From positions 3,162,001 through 3,226,000 of the forward strand of contig CP051152.1 in assembly GCA_003970805.2 (NCBI GenBank): a stretch of DNA of 64,000 nucleotides, written 5' to 3'. A model generated the notes under the pieces. It made no database searches. It was given only the letters and a program-made list of their open reading frames with translations, and was not told the DNA's origin. The position numbers were made by a program, and so were the translations under genes. Below are positions 56,853 through 64,000 of the stretch, piece after piece. Numbering within the stretch: position 1 is the stretch's first letter; every line of letters begins with the position of its first letter. The stretch is from Undibacterium piscinae. GTDB lineage: Bacteria; Pseudomonadota; Gammaproteobacteria; Burkholderiales; Burkholderiaceae_D.

Positions 56853-57269
56853 ATGAAGACTGAAAATAAAATCAGGGTAGTAATTGTTGATGATTACGAT
56901 ATGACTAGAACCTTGTTAAAGATAATTCTGCGCGGAGAACAGTTTGATGTGATTGGTGAGGCAACGGACGGGCAATCCGGTGTCGAGATGTGTCTGAAGC
57001 TAAAGCCGGATATCATTTTGCTTGATGTCATCATGCCTATTATGAATGGCATTGATGCCTTGGAGAAAATCCGGGCGCACCTGCCGCAGACCTTGGTAAT
57101 GATGGTGACCGGCAATGATGATGAGTCAGTGGTAAATGAGGCAATTAAAAAAGGTGCCAGTGGCTATATCGTTAAACCTTTTAATACCGCAAGCGTAATA
57201 GAAACGATGAATCAGGCTAGAGAGAAATTTATTCTGCGTAATCCAGCCAGTCTGCAAAACCAGGTTTGA
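56853..57269 (+). CDS. Orphan receiver-domain response regulator
   Basis: 138 residues from the ATG at 56853 (an in-frame TTG at 56841 is unlikely). Acidic pair VDDYD, phospho-acceptor D58 (IILLDVIMPIMNG), MMVTGND and YIVKPF with the conserved Lys; no output domain. Probably phosphorylated by a nearby CheA or kinase. A bidirectional terminator follows. Confidence 0.9.
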   Translation: MKTENKIRVVIVDDYDMTRTLLKIILRGEQFDVIGEATDGQSGVEMCLKLKPDIILLDVIMPIMNGIDALEKIRAHLPQTLVMMVTGNDDESVVNEAIKKGASGYIVKPFNTASVIETMNQAREKFILRNPASLQNQV

Positions 57270-57295
57270 AAGTATTGACGTGAAATAAATCGAAC

Positions 57296-57326
57296 AAAAA
57301 AAAGCATGGATCACCCATGCTTTTTT
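57296..57326. terminator. Bidirectional terminator
   Basis: AGCATGG (57303-57309) pairs with CCATGCT (57315-57321), flanked by eight A on the left and six T on the right, serving both the response regulator and the convergent trmL. Confidence 0.88.
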
Positions 57327-57345
57327 GACTCTGGAATCAATAATT

Positions 57346-57816
57346 TTAAGCGCCTCCGGTAAATCCATTTTGGCGCCAAGCTTCGTACACAACAACCGCG
57401 ACTGTATTAGATAAATTTAAGCTGCGGTTATCGGGGCGCATAGGTAGACGTATTCGCTGCGCTATCGGGAATGACTCTCGTAGTTCTTGCGCTAATCCAC
57501 GGGTTTCTGCCCCGAATACAAAAAAATCTCCAGGCTGAAATGCCAAGGTGGAAAATGTACTCGAACCATGTGTCGTTAAGGCGAACATGCGTTCCGAATT
57601 TGGATTTTCGGAGCTTAAAAAAGTCTCCCAGTTTTTATGCACCTTCATTGTTGCATAGTCATGATAATCTAATCCGGCACGTTTCATCTTGCTGTCATCC
57701 AGCGGAAACCCTAGCGGTTCAATTAAATGGAGTTGTACACCGGTATTTGCGCATAGACGAATAATATTTCCGGTATTTGGCGGAATTTCCGGCTCAACTA
57801 AGACGACATGAAACAA
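57346..57816 (-). CDS. trmL: tRNA (cytidine(34)-2'-O)-methyltransferase
   Basis: 156 residues, a single SPOUT domain. Conserved motifs: VLVEPEIPPNTGNIIRLCANTG, HLIEPLGF, FVFGAETRGL and RSLNLSNTVAVVVYEAWRQ. Methylates the wobble nucleotide of tRNA-Leu isoacceptors. Length matches E. coli TrmL (157). Confidence 0.93.
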   Translation of the reverse strand: MFHVVLVEPEIPPNTGNIIRLCANTGVQLHLIEPLGFPLDDSKMKRAGLDYHDYATMKVHKNWETFLSSENPNSERMFALTTHGSSTFSTLAFQPGDFFVFGAETRGLAQELRESFPIAQRIRLPMRPDNRSLNLSNTVAVVVYEAWRQNGFTGGA

Positions 57817-57949
57817 AATATTTCCTTTTATTGGGATTATCTGTGATCGCGAATGATAGCGTAGTGGGCGATCGTAGCGGAATAAATAATTTGACGAAAG
57901 CAGGTAGCATGTCAGACGCTTGTTTGAGTTATTTTTTTATGTGAGAGGT

Positions 57950-58693
57950 TTAGTGCCGCGGGGTTCTTGCAAATACATAATTGCTTACCTTGGCAGCTCC
58001 GAATCGCTTCAAAAGCGTTGCTGTTTCTTGTAGTGTGGCACCAGTGGTCATCACATCATCAATAATACCTATATGCTTACCTTTGATGAGTTCCATTGCA
58101 TGCGGATTGAGCATGAAGGATTTGCGTACATTTTTTTGTCTTTCATCCGGATGTAGACTACTTTGTTGTACGGTTTCTCGGGTTCGTTGTATTAATAGAG
58201 GATTAAGTGCTATGCCTAGGTGAGATGAAAGCGGTTTGGCGATCTCTAGTGACTGATTGAATCCGCGCTCGCTTAGCCTTCGCCTTCCAAGTGGTACCGC
58301 ACACAGTAGTTCCGCTAAGTTCCGTCGTGGATCAAGTAATATTGCATCGCGTAACAATTCGGCAAATAAGTTAGCAAGCGCTAGCCTATGGCCAAATTTG
58401 AATGATAGGACGAGTTGATCGATAGGTGCGGCGTAATCACTGCTAACTATAGTGAAATCAAATTGCGGAGGTGTGCTTAAGCATTCTCCGCATATAAAAT
58501 GCTTATCATGTACTTGCAATGGAATTGCGCATTGCTGGCAGCGCACAGGTTGTTGTCCAAAATACTGTTGACGGCAAGCGGCACAAAGTAGCGCGTCGTC
58601 AACGTCTTCGTGGCACAGTGAGCATGAGGACGGTAAAAGCAACGATATGCCTGAGGTGAAACCCTGCAAACAGAATTGCTTTAAGGATGGCAT
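57950..58693 (-). CDS. comF: ComF/GntX-family amidophosphoribosyltransferase-like protein
   Basis: 247 residues: N-terminal zinc-finger cysteines (SCSLCHEDVDDALLCAACRQQ, RCQQC, CGEC) and a phosphoribosyltransferase fold with the PRPP loop IGIIDDVMTTGATL. ComF helps DNA uptake in naturally competent bacteria; related GntX acts in gluconate growth. Divergent from the BioC-like gene. Confidence 0.88.
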   Translation of the reverse strand: MPSLKQFCLQGFTSGISLLLPSSCSLCHEDVDDALLCAACRQQYFGQQPVRCQQCAIPLQVHDKHFICGECLSTPPQFDFTIVSSDYAAPIDQLVLSFKFGHRLALANLFAELLRDAILLDPRRNLAELLCAVPLGRRRLSERGFNQSLEIAKPLSSHLGIALNPLLIQRTRETVQQSSLHPDERQKNVRKSFMLNPHAMELIKGKHIGIIDDVMTTGATLQETATLLKRFGAAKVSNYVFARTPRH

Positions 58694-58807
58694 GTTTGTA
58701 ATAGTGTGACAAACCTAGGTGGCAAACGTATAAACTCTTTTCATTATCACATTTCAGTGCGGCTTTTGTCGCTTGAACGTCTAACTTTCTAATCCAATTT
58801 TCTATTT

Positions 58808-59722
58808 ATGCTCAGCGCTCCGATTGATTTGCAACGTGTCCACCAACTTTTTTCCGATGTCGAACAGATCCGTGAATCTGATTTTTTGCGGCGAGAAATT
58901 GCCAATCGTATGCGCGATAAACTTGAGCTTGTAAAGATACAGCCGGAGAGGGTGTTAGATGCCGGATGCGGTGAGGGCGCAGATTTGTTGCAATTACGAA
59001 AACGCTTTGTCAACGCGCAGGTTTTGGGGGTTGATGGCTCGATTGAGATGCTGGCTTCTGCCGCAAGGAGTCAGATGGGGGCAATGAGTTCGGTAGATCG
59101 TATGCTTAGCAAGTGGCTGCCATCGACATTTCGGTCTGAGCCTGAAGTTTCCCTTGTGTGCGGGGATTTCTCACGTTTGTCATTGGCTGGCGGTAGCGTT
59201 GATCTGGTTTGGTCAAATCTTGCCCTTCACTGGCATCCGCAACCCGACCTGGTTTTTGCTGAATGGCGTAGGGTGTTGCGTACCGACGGCTTACTGATGT
59301 TTTCTTGTTTTGGACCTGACACCTTGCTAGAGTTGCGGCAGGCTTTTGCGGTGATAGACGATGTCCCTCATACTTTGCCTTTTGTCGATATGCATGATTT
59401 TGGTGATATGCTGGTCAATGCCGGGTTCGCCACTCCGGTGATGGATATGGAAAAATTGACTCTTACTTATGAGAGCGTGGAAAAGCTCTTTGCGGATGTT
59501 CGTGCGCTCGGTGGCAATCCATTGTTGACGCGTCGACAGGGTTTAATCGGCAAGCGTGGCTATCAAGCCCTGTGTGACCAATTGGAAGCAATGCGCAACG
59601 CGGATGGCAGGATACCGCTCACTTTTGAGGTGATTTACGGGCATGCGTTCAAGCCTGTTCCGACACGGCTGGCATCGGGAGAATCTATCATACGTATGGA
59701 TTTCCCGAATAAGCGACTTTAA
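58808..59722 (+). CDS. BioC-like SAM-dependent methyltransferase
   Basis: 304 residues. SAM motif VLDAGCGEGADLLQL, then VDGSIEMLASA and DLVWSNLALHWHPQPD (BioC-like LVWSNLALQW) and MFSCFGPDTLLELRQAF. BioC methylates malonyl-ACP to start biotin synthesis. No other bio genes are adjacent here, so the assignment rests on sequence alone; the gene name is left open. Confidence 0.82.
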   Translation: MLSAPIDLQRVHQLFSDVEQIRESDFLRREIANRMRDKLELVKIQPERVLDAGCGEGADLLQLRKRFVNAQVLGVDGSIEMLASAARSQMGAMSSVDRMLSKWLPSTFRSEPEVSLVCGDFSRLSLAGGSVDLVWSNLALHWHPQPDLVFAEWRRVLRTDGLLMFSCFGPDTLLELRQAFAVIDDVPHTLPFVDMHDFGDMLVNAGFATPVMDMEKLTLTYESVEKLFADVRALGGNPLLTRRQGLIGKRGYQALCDQLEAMRNADGRIPLTFEVIYGHAFKPVPTRLASGESIIRMDFPNKRL

Positions 59723-59825
59723 TCTACATCAACATTCATTTAATTAAGCTGCTTTTTGTCAAGTAAATTGATTGGTGCTTGCGCTAAATCATTGCTTGCA
59801 AGTGCACAATCTGCTTGTTTTCTGC

Positions 59826-59855
59826 TTGATATCAAAAGACTTTCCGTCTTATACT
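59826..59855 (+). promoter_or_regulatory. Predicted sigma70 promoter of the cox operon
   Basis: TTGATA (59826-59831) and TATACT (59850-59855) with an 18-base spacer; transcription would begin near 59862, leaving a ~70-base leader. Confidence 0.5.
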
Positions 59856-59865
59856 CTGGAAGATC

Positions 59866-59898
59866 TAGAAGTTGCTAATATGTATTTTGTAACTTCTA
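59866..59898 (+). promoter_or_regulatory. Hairpin in the cox leader
   Basis: TAGAAGTT (59866-59873) pairs perfectly with AACTTCTA (59891-59898), followed by an A-rich stretch. Possible mRNA-stability or attenuation element. Confidence 0.35.
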
Positions 59899-59932
59899 AT
59901 AAAAAAATTTAAACAGGGTTTTTGGGGGAAAC

Positions 59933-61105
59933 ATGAAACATGCTAAGCGATTAAAGTCGTTAATGCTGGGAACTTCGCTCATGGCGGCAGGATTGCCAAC
60001 TTGGGCGGTGGTAGATAGTCAGGGTGGTCCTGCTGTGCGCGAATTGAACTTGCAAACGCCAGTGACGCAAATCGCGGAGCAAATTTACTCCTTGCATAAT
60101 TTGATGCTAGTAATTTGCATGGTGATCTTTGTCGCTGTGTTTAGTGTTATGTTTTACTCGATACTCAAACATCGCAAATCCTTGGGGCACAAGGCGGCTA
60201 CTTTCCATGAAAGTACGACCGTAGAAATTTTGTGGACCATTGTTCCTTTCATCATCGTTATCGGTATGGCCTTGCCTGCCACAAAAACTCTGGTGTCAAT
60301 GAAAGACACTTCAAACGCTGATATCACCATAAAAACCACAGGTATGCAGTGGAAATGGGGCTACGATTACCTCAAGGGTGAAGGCGAAGGAATTTCTTTC
60401 CTGTCTACGCTTAAAACACCAAGAACACAAATTGGTGCTCCGGGTGTTTTGCCTACGGAAGTGCGTGGCGACAATTATCTGATGGAAGTCGATAATGAGG
60501 TCTACGTACCAGTCAATAAGAAAATTCGCCTGATCACTACCGCCAATGACGTTATTCACTCCTGGTCAATTCCCGCTTTTGGCGTAAAGCAAGATGCCAT
60601 TCCGGGGTTTGTTCGCGATACTTGGTTTAAGGCTGAAAAAATTGGCGTCTATCGTGGCCTTTGCTCAGAATTATGCGGTAAAGAACATGCTTTTATGCCT
60701 ATCGTCGTTAATGTCGTTTCTGACGCTGACTATAAAAAATGGGTTGATACCAAGAAAAAAGAAATGGCCGCGAATGCCGACGACCCTAATAAGGTCTGGA
60801 CTGTCGATGAACTTAAGCAGCGCGGAGAAAAAGTCTATGCCGCTAATTGCGTAGCTTGTCATCAGGCCAGCGGCAAAGGTATTCCCGGTGCTTTTCCTGC
60901 GTTGGATGGTTCTGCCATCGTTAACGGCGCAAAAGCCGGGCATATCACTATTTTGCTAAACGGAAAAGCAGGCATGCCTGCTTGGAAATCTACTTTGTCT
61001 GATACTGAGATTGCTGCGGTGATTACCTATACCCGTAACAACTGGACAAACAAAGCCGCAGAAAATATCGTTCAGCCAGCCGAAGTTTTGGCTGCACGTA
61101 AGTAA
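59933..61105 (+). CDS. coxB: Cytochrome c oxidase subunit II with fused cytochrome c domain
   Basis: 390 residues. A signal-like helix (about 8-25), two transmembrane helices (about 55-80 and 95-115), the periplasmic CuA domain with ligands in [14 protein letters not shown] (two Cys, His, Met), and a C-terminal cytochrome c with CVACH and a distal Met (GMPAW). This caa3-type fusion lets the subunit accept electrons directly. First gene of the cox operon, good GGGGG-type ribosome binding site. Confidence 0.93.
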   Translation: MKHAKRLKSLMLGTSLMAAGLPTWAVVDSQGGPAVRELNLQTPVTQIAEQIYSLHNLMLVICMVIFVAVFSVMFYSILKHRKSLGHKAATFHESTTVEILWTIVPFIIVIGMALPATKTLVSMKDTSNADITIKTTGMQWKWGYDYLKGEGEGISFLSTLKTPRTQIGAPGVLPTEVRGDNYLMEVDNEVYVPVNKKIRLITTANDVIHSWSIPAFGVKQDAIPGFVRDTWFKAEKIGVYRGLCSELCGKEHAFMPIVVNVVSDADYKKWVDTKKKEMAANADDPNKVWTVDELKQRGEKVYAANCVACHQASGKGIPGAFPALDGSAIVNGAKAGHITILLNGKAGMPAWKSTLSDTEIAAVITYTRNNWTNKAAENIVQPAEVLAARK

Positions 61106-61122
61106 TTGAACAGGAGATTGAG

Positions 61123-62727
61123 ATGAGCAACACAGCAGTCGATCACGCACACGATCATTCTCATGGTCATGACGAGCATAGCCACGATGAGCCGCATGGC
61201 TGGAAACGGTATTTATTCGCTACTAACCATAAGGTGATCGGGAATCTTTACCTGATTTTTGCTTTCACCATGCTGATGGCCGGTGGCGTCATGGCATTGT
61301 TGATCCGTAGTGAATTGTTTCAACCGGGTCTGCAATTGATGCAACCAGAGTTTTTTAATCAACTCACGACCATGCATGGCTTGGTGATGGTTTTTGGCGC
61401 GATTATGCCAGCCTTCGTCGGTTTTGCTAACTGGATGATACCGCTGCAGATAGGCGCCTCTGATATGGCGTTTGCCCGTATGAATAATTTCTCGTTCTGG
61501 TTGATGCCACCGGCCGCTATTTTGCTGATGGCGTCCTTCTGGGTGCCAGGCGGAGCTACTGCTGCCGGTTGGACTTTGTACGCACCATTGTCGACTCAAA
61601 TGGGCCCGGGTATGGATATGGCGATTTTTGCCGTGCATATTATGGGGGCGTCTTCCATCATGGGCTCTATCAATATCATCACTACCATTCTCAACATGCG
61701 CGCTCCAGGCATGACTTTGATGAAAATGCCGATGTTTTGCTGGACGTGGTTGATTACCGCGTATTTATTGATCGCCGTTATGCCAGTGTTGGCCGGTGCG
61801 ATCACGATGACTTTGACAGATAGGCATTTTGGTACTTCGTTCTTTAATGCTGCAGGCGGCGGCGATCCTGTGATGTATCAGCACATCTTCTGGTTCTTCG
61901 GACATCCAGAGGTCTACATCATGATTTTGCCGGCTTTTGGTATCGTTTCCCAGATTGTTCCGGCATTCGCTCGTAAGCCTTTGTTCGGCTATGCATCAAT
62001 GGTCTATGCCACTTCCTCGATCGCGATTTTGTCGTTTATCGTTTGGGCTCACCATATGTTCACTACTGGCATGCCGGTAACGGCGCAATTGTTCTTTATG
62101 TACGCAACCATGCTGATCTCGGTTCCTACCGGTGTAAAGGTCTTTAACTGGGTTGCGACCATGTGGAAAGGTTCGATGACTTTTGAGACCCCAATGTTGT
62201 TTGCGGTTGGTTTCATTTTCGTATTCACCATGGGCGGCTTTACAGGGCTGATCCTGGCAGTTACTCCTATCGATATCCAATTGCAGGATACTTACTATGT
62301 GGTTGCTCATTTTCACTATGTGTTGGTAGCGGGTTCCTTGTTTGCCTTGTTTGCCGGTTTTTATTACTGGAGTCCGAAATGGACCGGTTTTATGTATAAC
62401 GAGACACGCGGCAAGATCCATTTCTGGGGTTCCTTGGTCTGGTTTAACATTACTTTCTTCCCTATGCACTTTTTGGGCTTGGCTGGTATGCCGCGTCGTT
62501 ATGCCGATTATCCGGCCCAATTTACTGACTTCAATGTCATTGCCTCAGTCGGCGCATTTGGTTTCGGGTTGATGCAAGTGTACTTCTTGCTCTTCGTTGT
62601 TATCCCTTGCATTAAAGGTGGCAAGCCAGCGCCTGCTCAGCCTTGGGATGGCGCCGAAGGATTGGAATGGACAGTACCAAGTCCAGCGCCTTTCCATACA
62701 TTTGAAGAACCGCCAGTAGTTAAATAA
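61123..62727 (+). CDS. coxA: Cytochrome c oxidase subunit I
   Basis: 534 residues, twelve transmembrane helices. Haem and CuB ligands are visible: [10 protein letters not shown] (haem a His), [17 protein letters not shown] (CuB His cross-linked to Tyr), WAHHMFT (CuB His pair) and [10 protein letters not shown] (haem a3 and haem a His). Catalytic subunit reducing O2 to water while pumping protons. The His-rich N-terminus ([17 protein letters not shown]) may bind metal. Confidence 0.95.
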   Translation: MSNTAVDHAHDHSHGHDEHSHDEPHGWKRYLFATNHKVIGNLYLIFAFTMLMAGGVMALLIRSELFQPGLQLMQPEFFNQLTTMHGLVMVFGAIMPAFVGFANWMIPLQIGASDMAFARMNNFSFWLMPPAAILLMASFWVPGGATAAGWTLYAPLSTQMGPGMDMAIFAVHIMGASSIMGSINIITTILNMRAPGMTLMKMPMFCWTWLITAYLLIAVMPVLAGAITMTLTDRHFGTSFFNAAGGGDPVMYQHIFWFFGHPEVYIMILPAFGIVSQIVPAFARKPLFGYASMVYATSSIAILSFIVWAHHMFTTGMPVTAQLFFMYATMLISVPTGVKVFNWVATMWKGSMTFETPMLFAVGFIFVFTMGGFTGLILAVTPIDIQLQDTYYVVAHFHYVLVAGSLFALFAGFYYWSPKWTGFMYNETRGKIHFWGSLVWFNITFFPMHFLGLAGMPRRYADYPAQFTDFNVIASVGAFGFGLMQVYFLLFVVIPCIKGGKPAPAQPWDGAEGLEWTVPSPAPFHTFEEPPVVK

Positions 62728-62736
62728 GCTTTAGGC

Positions 62737-62764
62737 AGGAGGTGCGATACAAGTCGCACTTCCT
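62737..62764 (+). promoter_or_regulatory. Hairpin between coxA and the small assembly gene
   Basis: AGGAGGTGCGA (62737-62747) pairs with TCGCACTTCCT (62754-62764) with one mismatch. It lies in the intercistronic gap and includes a Shine-Dalgarno-like AGGAGG; may modulate translation or processing. Confidence 0.45.
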
Positions 62765-62771
62765 TTAAAAA

Positions 62772-62880
62772 ATGAAAAATCAAAAAAAAACCGAATAATC
62801 TGAGAACAGCACTCATGTTGTTTTCTGTAGTCTTGGTGTTTTTTATTGGCGTGTTTGTTAAGCAAACCTGGTTACGTTGA
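62772..62880 (+). pseudogene. Cytochrome oxidase small assembly protein, broken by +1 base in an A9 run
   Basis: ATG at 62772 reads MKNQKKTE and stops. Removing one A from the A9 run at 62782-62790 gives a 35-residue protein MKNQKKPNNLRTAL followed by one hydrophobic helix (MLFSVVLVFFIGVFV) and KQTWLR, ending at 62880. This matches the tiny membrane protein found between coxA and ctaG in many betaproteobacteria. Given the otherwise intact operon, a sequencing error is likely. Confidence 0.8.
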
Positions 62881-62895
62881 CAGGACATAGAGCCC

Positions 62896-63489
62896 ATGTC
62901 CGAACAACCGAAAATCCAAGAATTAGCGCAACGCCAGTCTGGCACTAAGAAGCTTAATCTCACCATGCTCAGCAAGTTATCAGTGATTGCAGTGGTGATG
63001 TTTGGATTCGGTTATGCCTTGGTGCCTATCTATAAGCAAATTTGTGAATTGACAGGGGTAAATATCCTGACTCCAAAAGATATCTCGATAAAAGAAATAT
63101 CTAATTCACAAATAGATAGAACGCGTGAAGTCACCGTGGAGTTTGATGCAAATACCCAAGGTCCATGGCGCTTTCGCCCTACGGTGTCGAGTTTGAAAGT
63201 ACATCCGGGCGAAATGGCGCAGATTATGTACGAAGTGGTGAACAAGCAATCGTACAAGATGGAGGCGCAGGCTATACCTAGCTATGCTCCGCAACAGGCT
63301 GCGGCCTACTTTAAAAAGATGGATTGTTTTTGTTTTAAGCAGCAAACCCTGGAAGCGAACGAAGCTAGACAAATGCCGGTAGTCTTTTATATCGACCCTG
63401 ATTTGCCGAAAGATGTGAAAACCATCACTTTGTCATATACGTTTTTTGAGGTTGGAATGAAGCCAAAATCTGCTCCTGAAGGTATATAA
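62896..63489 (+). CDS. ctaG: Cytochrome c oxidase assembly protein (Cox11/CtaG type)
   Basis: 197 residues: one N-terminal membrane helix (about 25-45) and a copper-delivery domain with the Cu-binding MDCFCFKQQTL motif. It inserts CuB into subunit I. Located as usual between coxA and coxC. Confidence 0.93.
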   Translation: MSEQPKIQELAQRQSGTKKLNLTMLSKLSVIAVVMFGFGYALVPIYKQICELTGVNILTPKDISIKEISNSQIDRTREVTVEFDANTQGPWRFRPTVSSLKVHPGEMAQIMYEVVNKQSYKMEAQAIPSYAPQQAAAYFKKMDCFCFKQQTLEANEARQMPVVFYIDPDLPKDVKTITLSYTFFEVGMKPKSAPEGI

Positions 63490-63492
63490 CGG

Positions 63493-63708
63493 ATGGACGA
63501 ATTGAAACCGGCAAGTAAGCGTAATGTCTCTTTTGCGGCAACGGCAAAAGCCGTTTTTTGGTCGTTTCTAGGAATACGTAAAAAAAGTGATTACGAACAG
63601 GACGCGGCTCAGCTTAATCCTATTCATGTGATTATCGCGGGTGTGATCGGAGCATTGATTTTCATCGCGACACTCATATTGATTGTAAAAAGTGTAGTTG
63701 GAAAATAA
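63493..63708 (+). CDS. DUF2970 small membrane protein
   Basis: 71 residues with one C-terminal membrane helix (HVIIAGVIGALIFIATLILIV). DUF2970 proteins occur in betaproteobacterial cox operons at this position. Three bases after ctaG, so cotranscribed. Confidence 0.88.
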   Translation: MDELKPASKRNVSFAATAKAVFWSFLGIRKKSDYEQDAAQLNPIHVIIAGVIGALIFIATLILIVKSVVGK

Positions 63709-63746
63709 AAAAAATTTAGATTAAAAATTGTAATCGGGAGATAGAA

Positions 63747-64000
63747 ATGAGTTCTCACAATACTAAGGCACCTTATTATTTTGTACCGGGACCTTCTCAG
63801 TGGCCAGTACTTGGCGGCGTCACTTTATTGCTGACCATGCTAGGCGCATCTGCCTGGGTAAACGGCGCAACCTGGGGAGCTTACTTGAATTTCGCAGGTA
63901 TTTTCCTGACGCTCATCGTATTGTATAAGTGGTTTGGTGATGCCATCGCGGAGTCTGAGGGCGGTCAATACAGTGCACGGGTTGATGTATCGTATCGCTG
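63747..64000 (+). CDS. coxC: Cytochrome c oxidase subunit III, N-terminal part
   Basis: ATG at 63747 with a GGGAG ribosome binding site; reads MSSHNTKAPYYFVPGPSQWP and two hydrophobic helices, then WFGDAIAESEGGQYSARVD, typical of subunit III. The gene runs past the right edge; 84 residues are visible. Confidence 0.92.
   Translation, partial: MSSHNTKAPYYFVPGPSQWPVLGGVTLLLTMLGASAWVNGATWGAYLNFAGIFLTLIVLYKWFGDAIAESEGGQYSARVDVSYR

Overview
The window looks like a chromosome segment of a betaproteobacterium, most likely family Oxalobacteraceae (Undibacterium/Herminiimonas-like). Pointers are the caa3-type cox operon (coxB with a C-terminal cytochrome c domain, coxA, a tiny 'small assembly protein', ctaG, DUF2970, coxC), a PhaM-like PHA-granule/nucleoid protein, paired DUF3108 proteins and E. 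coli-type lysA. Genus is inference. No tRNA, rRNA, CRISPR array, transposase or prophage was seen.

Layout. 0-13 kb is ordinary metabolism and transport: DUF885 hydrolase, Tat-exported YcbK-like protein, PPi-dependent phosphofructokinase, PhyH dioxygenase, a PhnD-like binding protein in operon with a PAS histidine kinase, lysA divergent from an Lrp/AsnC regulator, an MFS exporter and a TlpA thioredoxin. 13-29 kb is full of damaged genes: a 5'-truncated FMN reductase, a P-type ATPase with frameshifts, a FilA-like secreted-protein remnant, selO cut and joined to a GST remnant, a DUF1045-prolyl oligopeptidase fusion beside phnM, and pldA cut and joined to a cut Ser/Thr kinase. 29-41 kb holds queC, a sorAB sulfite dehydrogenase pair behind a perfect FNR-type box, a PhnD-rhodanese fusion, DUF3108 genes, phaM, and a PadR regulator divergent from fadH with an operator array between them. 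41.7-45.9 kb is a graveyard: a CHASE-PAS histidine kinase, a heptose-phosphate adenylyltransferase (rfaE2) and a response regulator, all broken. 45.9-57.3 kb, visibly richer in A/T, is a complete chemosensory operon (CheY, STAS, CheA, globin-PAS3 receptor, CheW, CheR, CheD, CheB) with a second receptor-like protein and an orphan response regulator upstream. 57.3-64 kb has trmL, comF, a BioC-like methyltransferase and the cox operon.

How the genes work together. The chemosensory operon resembles in order the Aer2/Che2-type (F7) clusters of pseudomonads, but its soluble receptor carries a globin plus three near-identical PAS domains and ends in a CheR-tether-like pentapeptide, suggesting an oxygen/NO-responsive array. 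sorAB passes electrons from sulfite to cytochrome c and the cox operon consumes them.

Two cautions. Four genes would be restored by removing one or two bases from an A/T homopolymer, one of them a conserved member of the cox operon, so sequencing error is a real alternative to gene decay there. The deletion junctions (selO/GST, DUF1045/S9, pldA/kinase) cannot be explained that way and look biological, or at least like assembly joins that can be tested.
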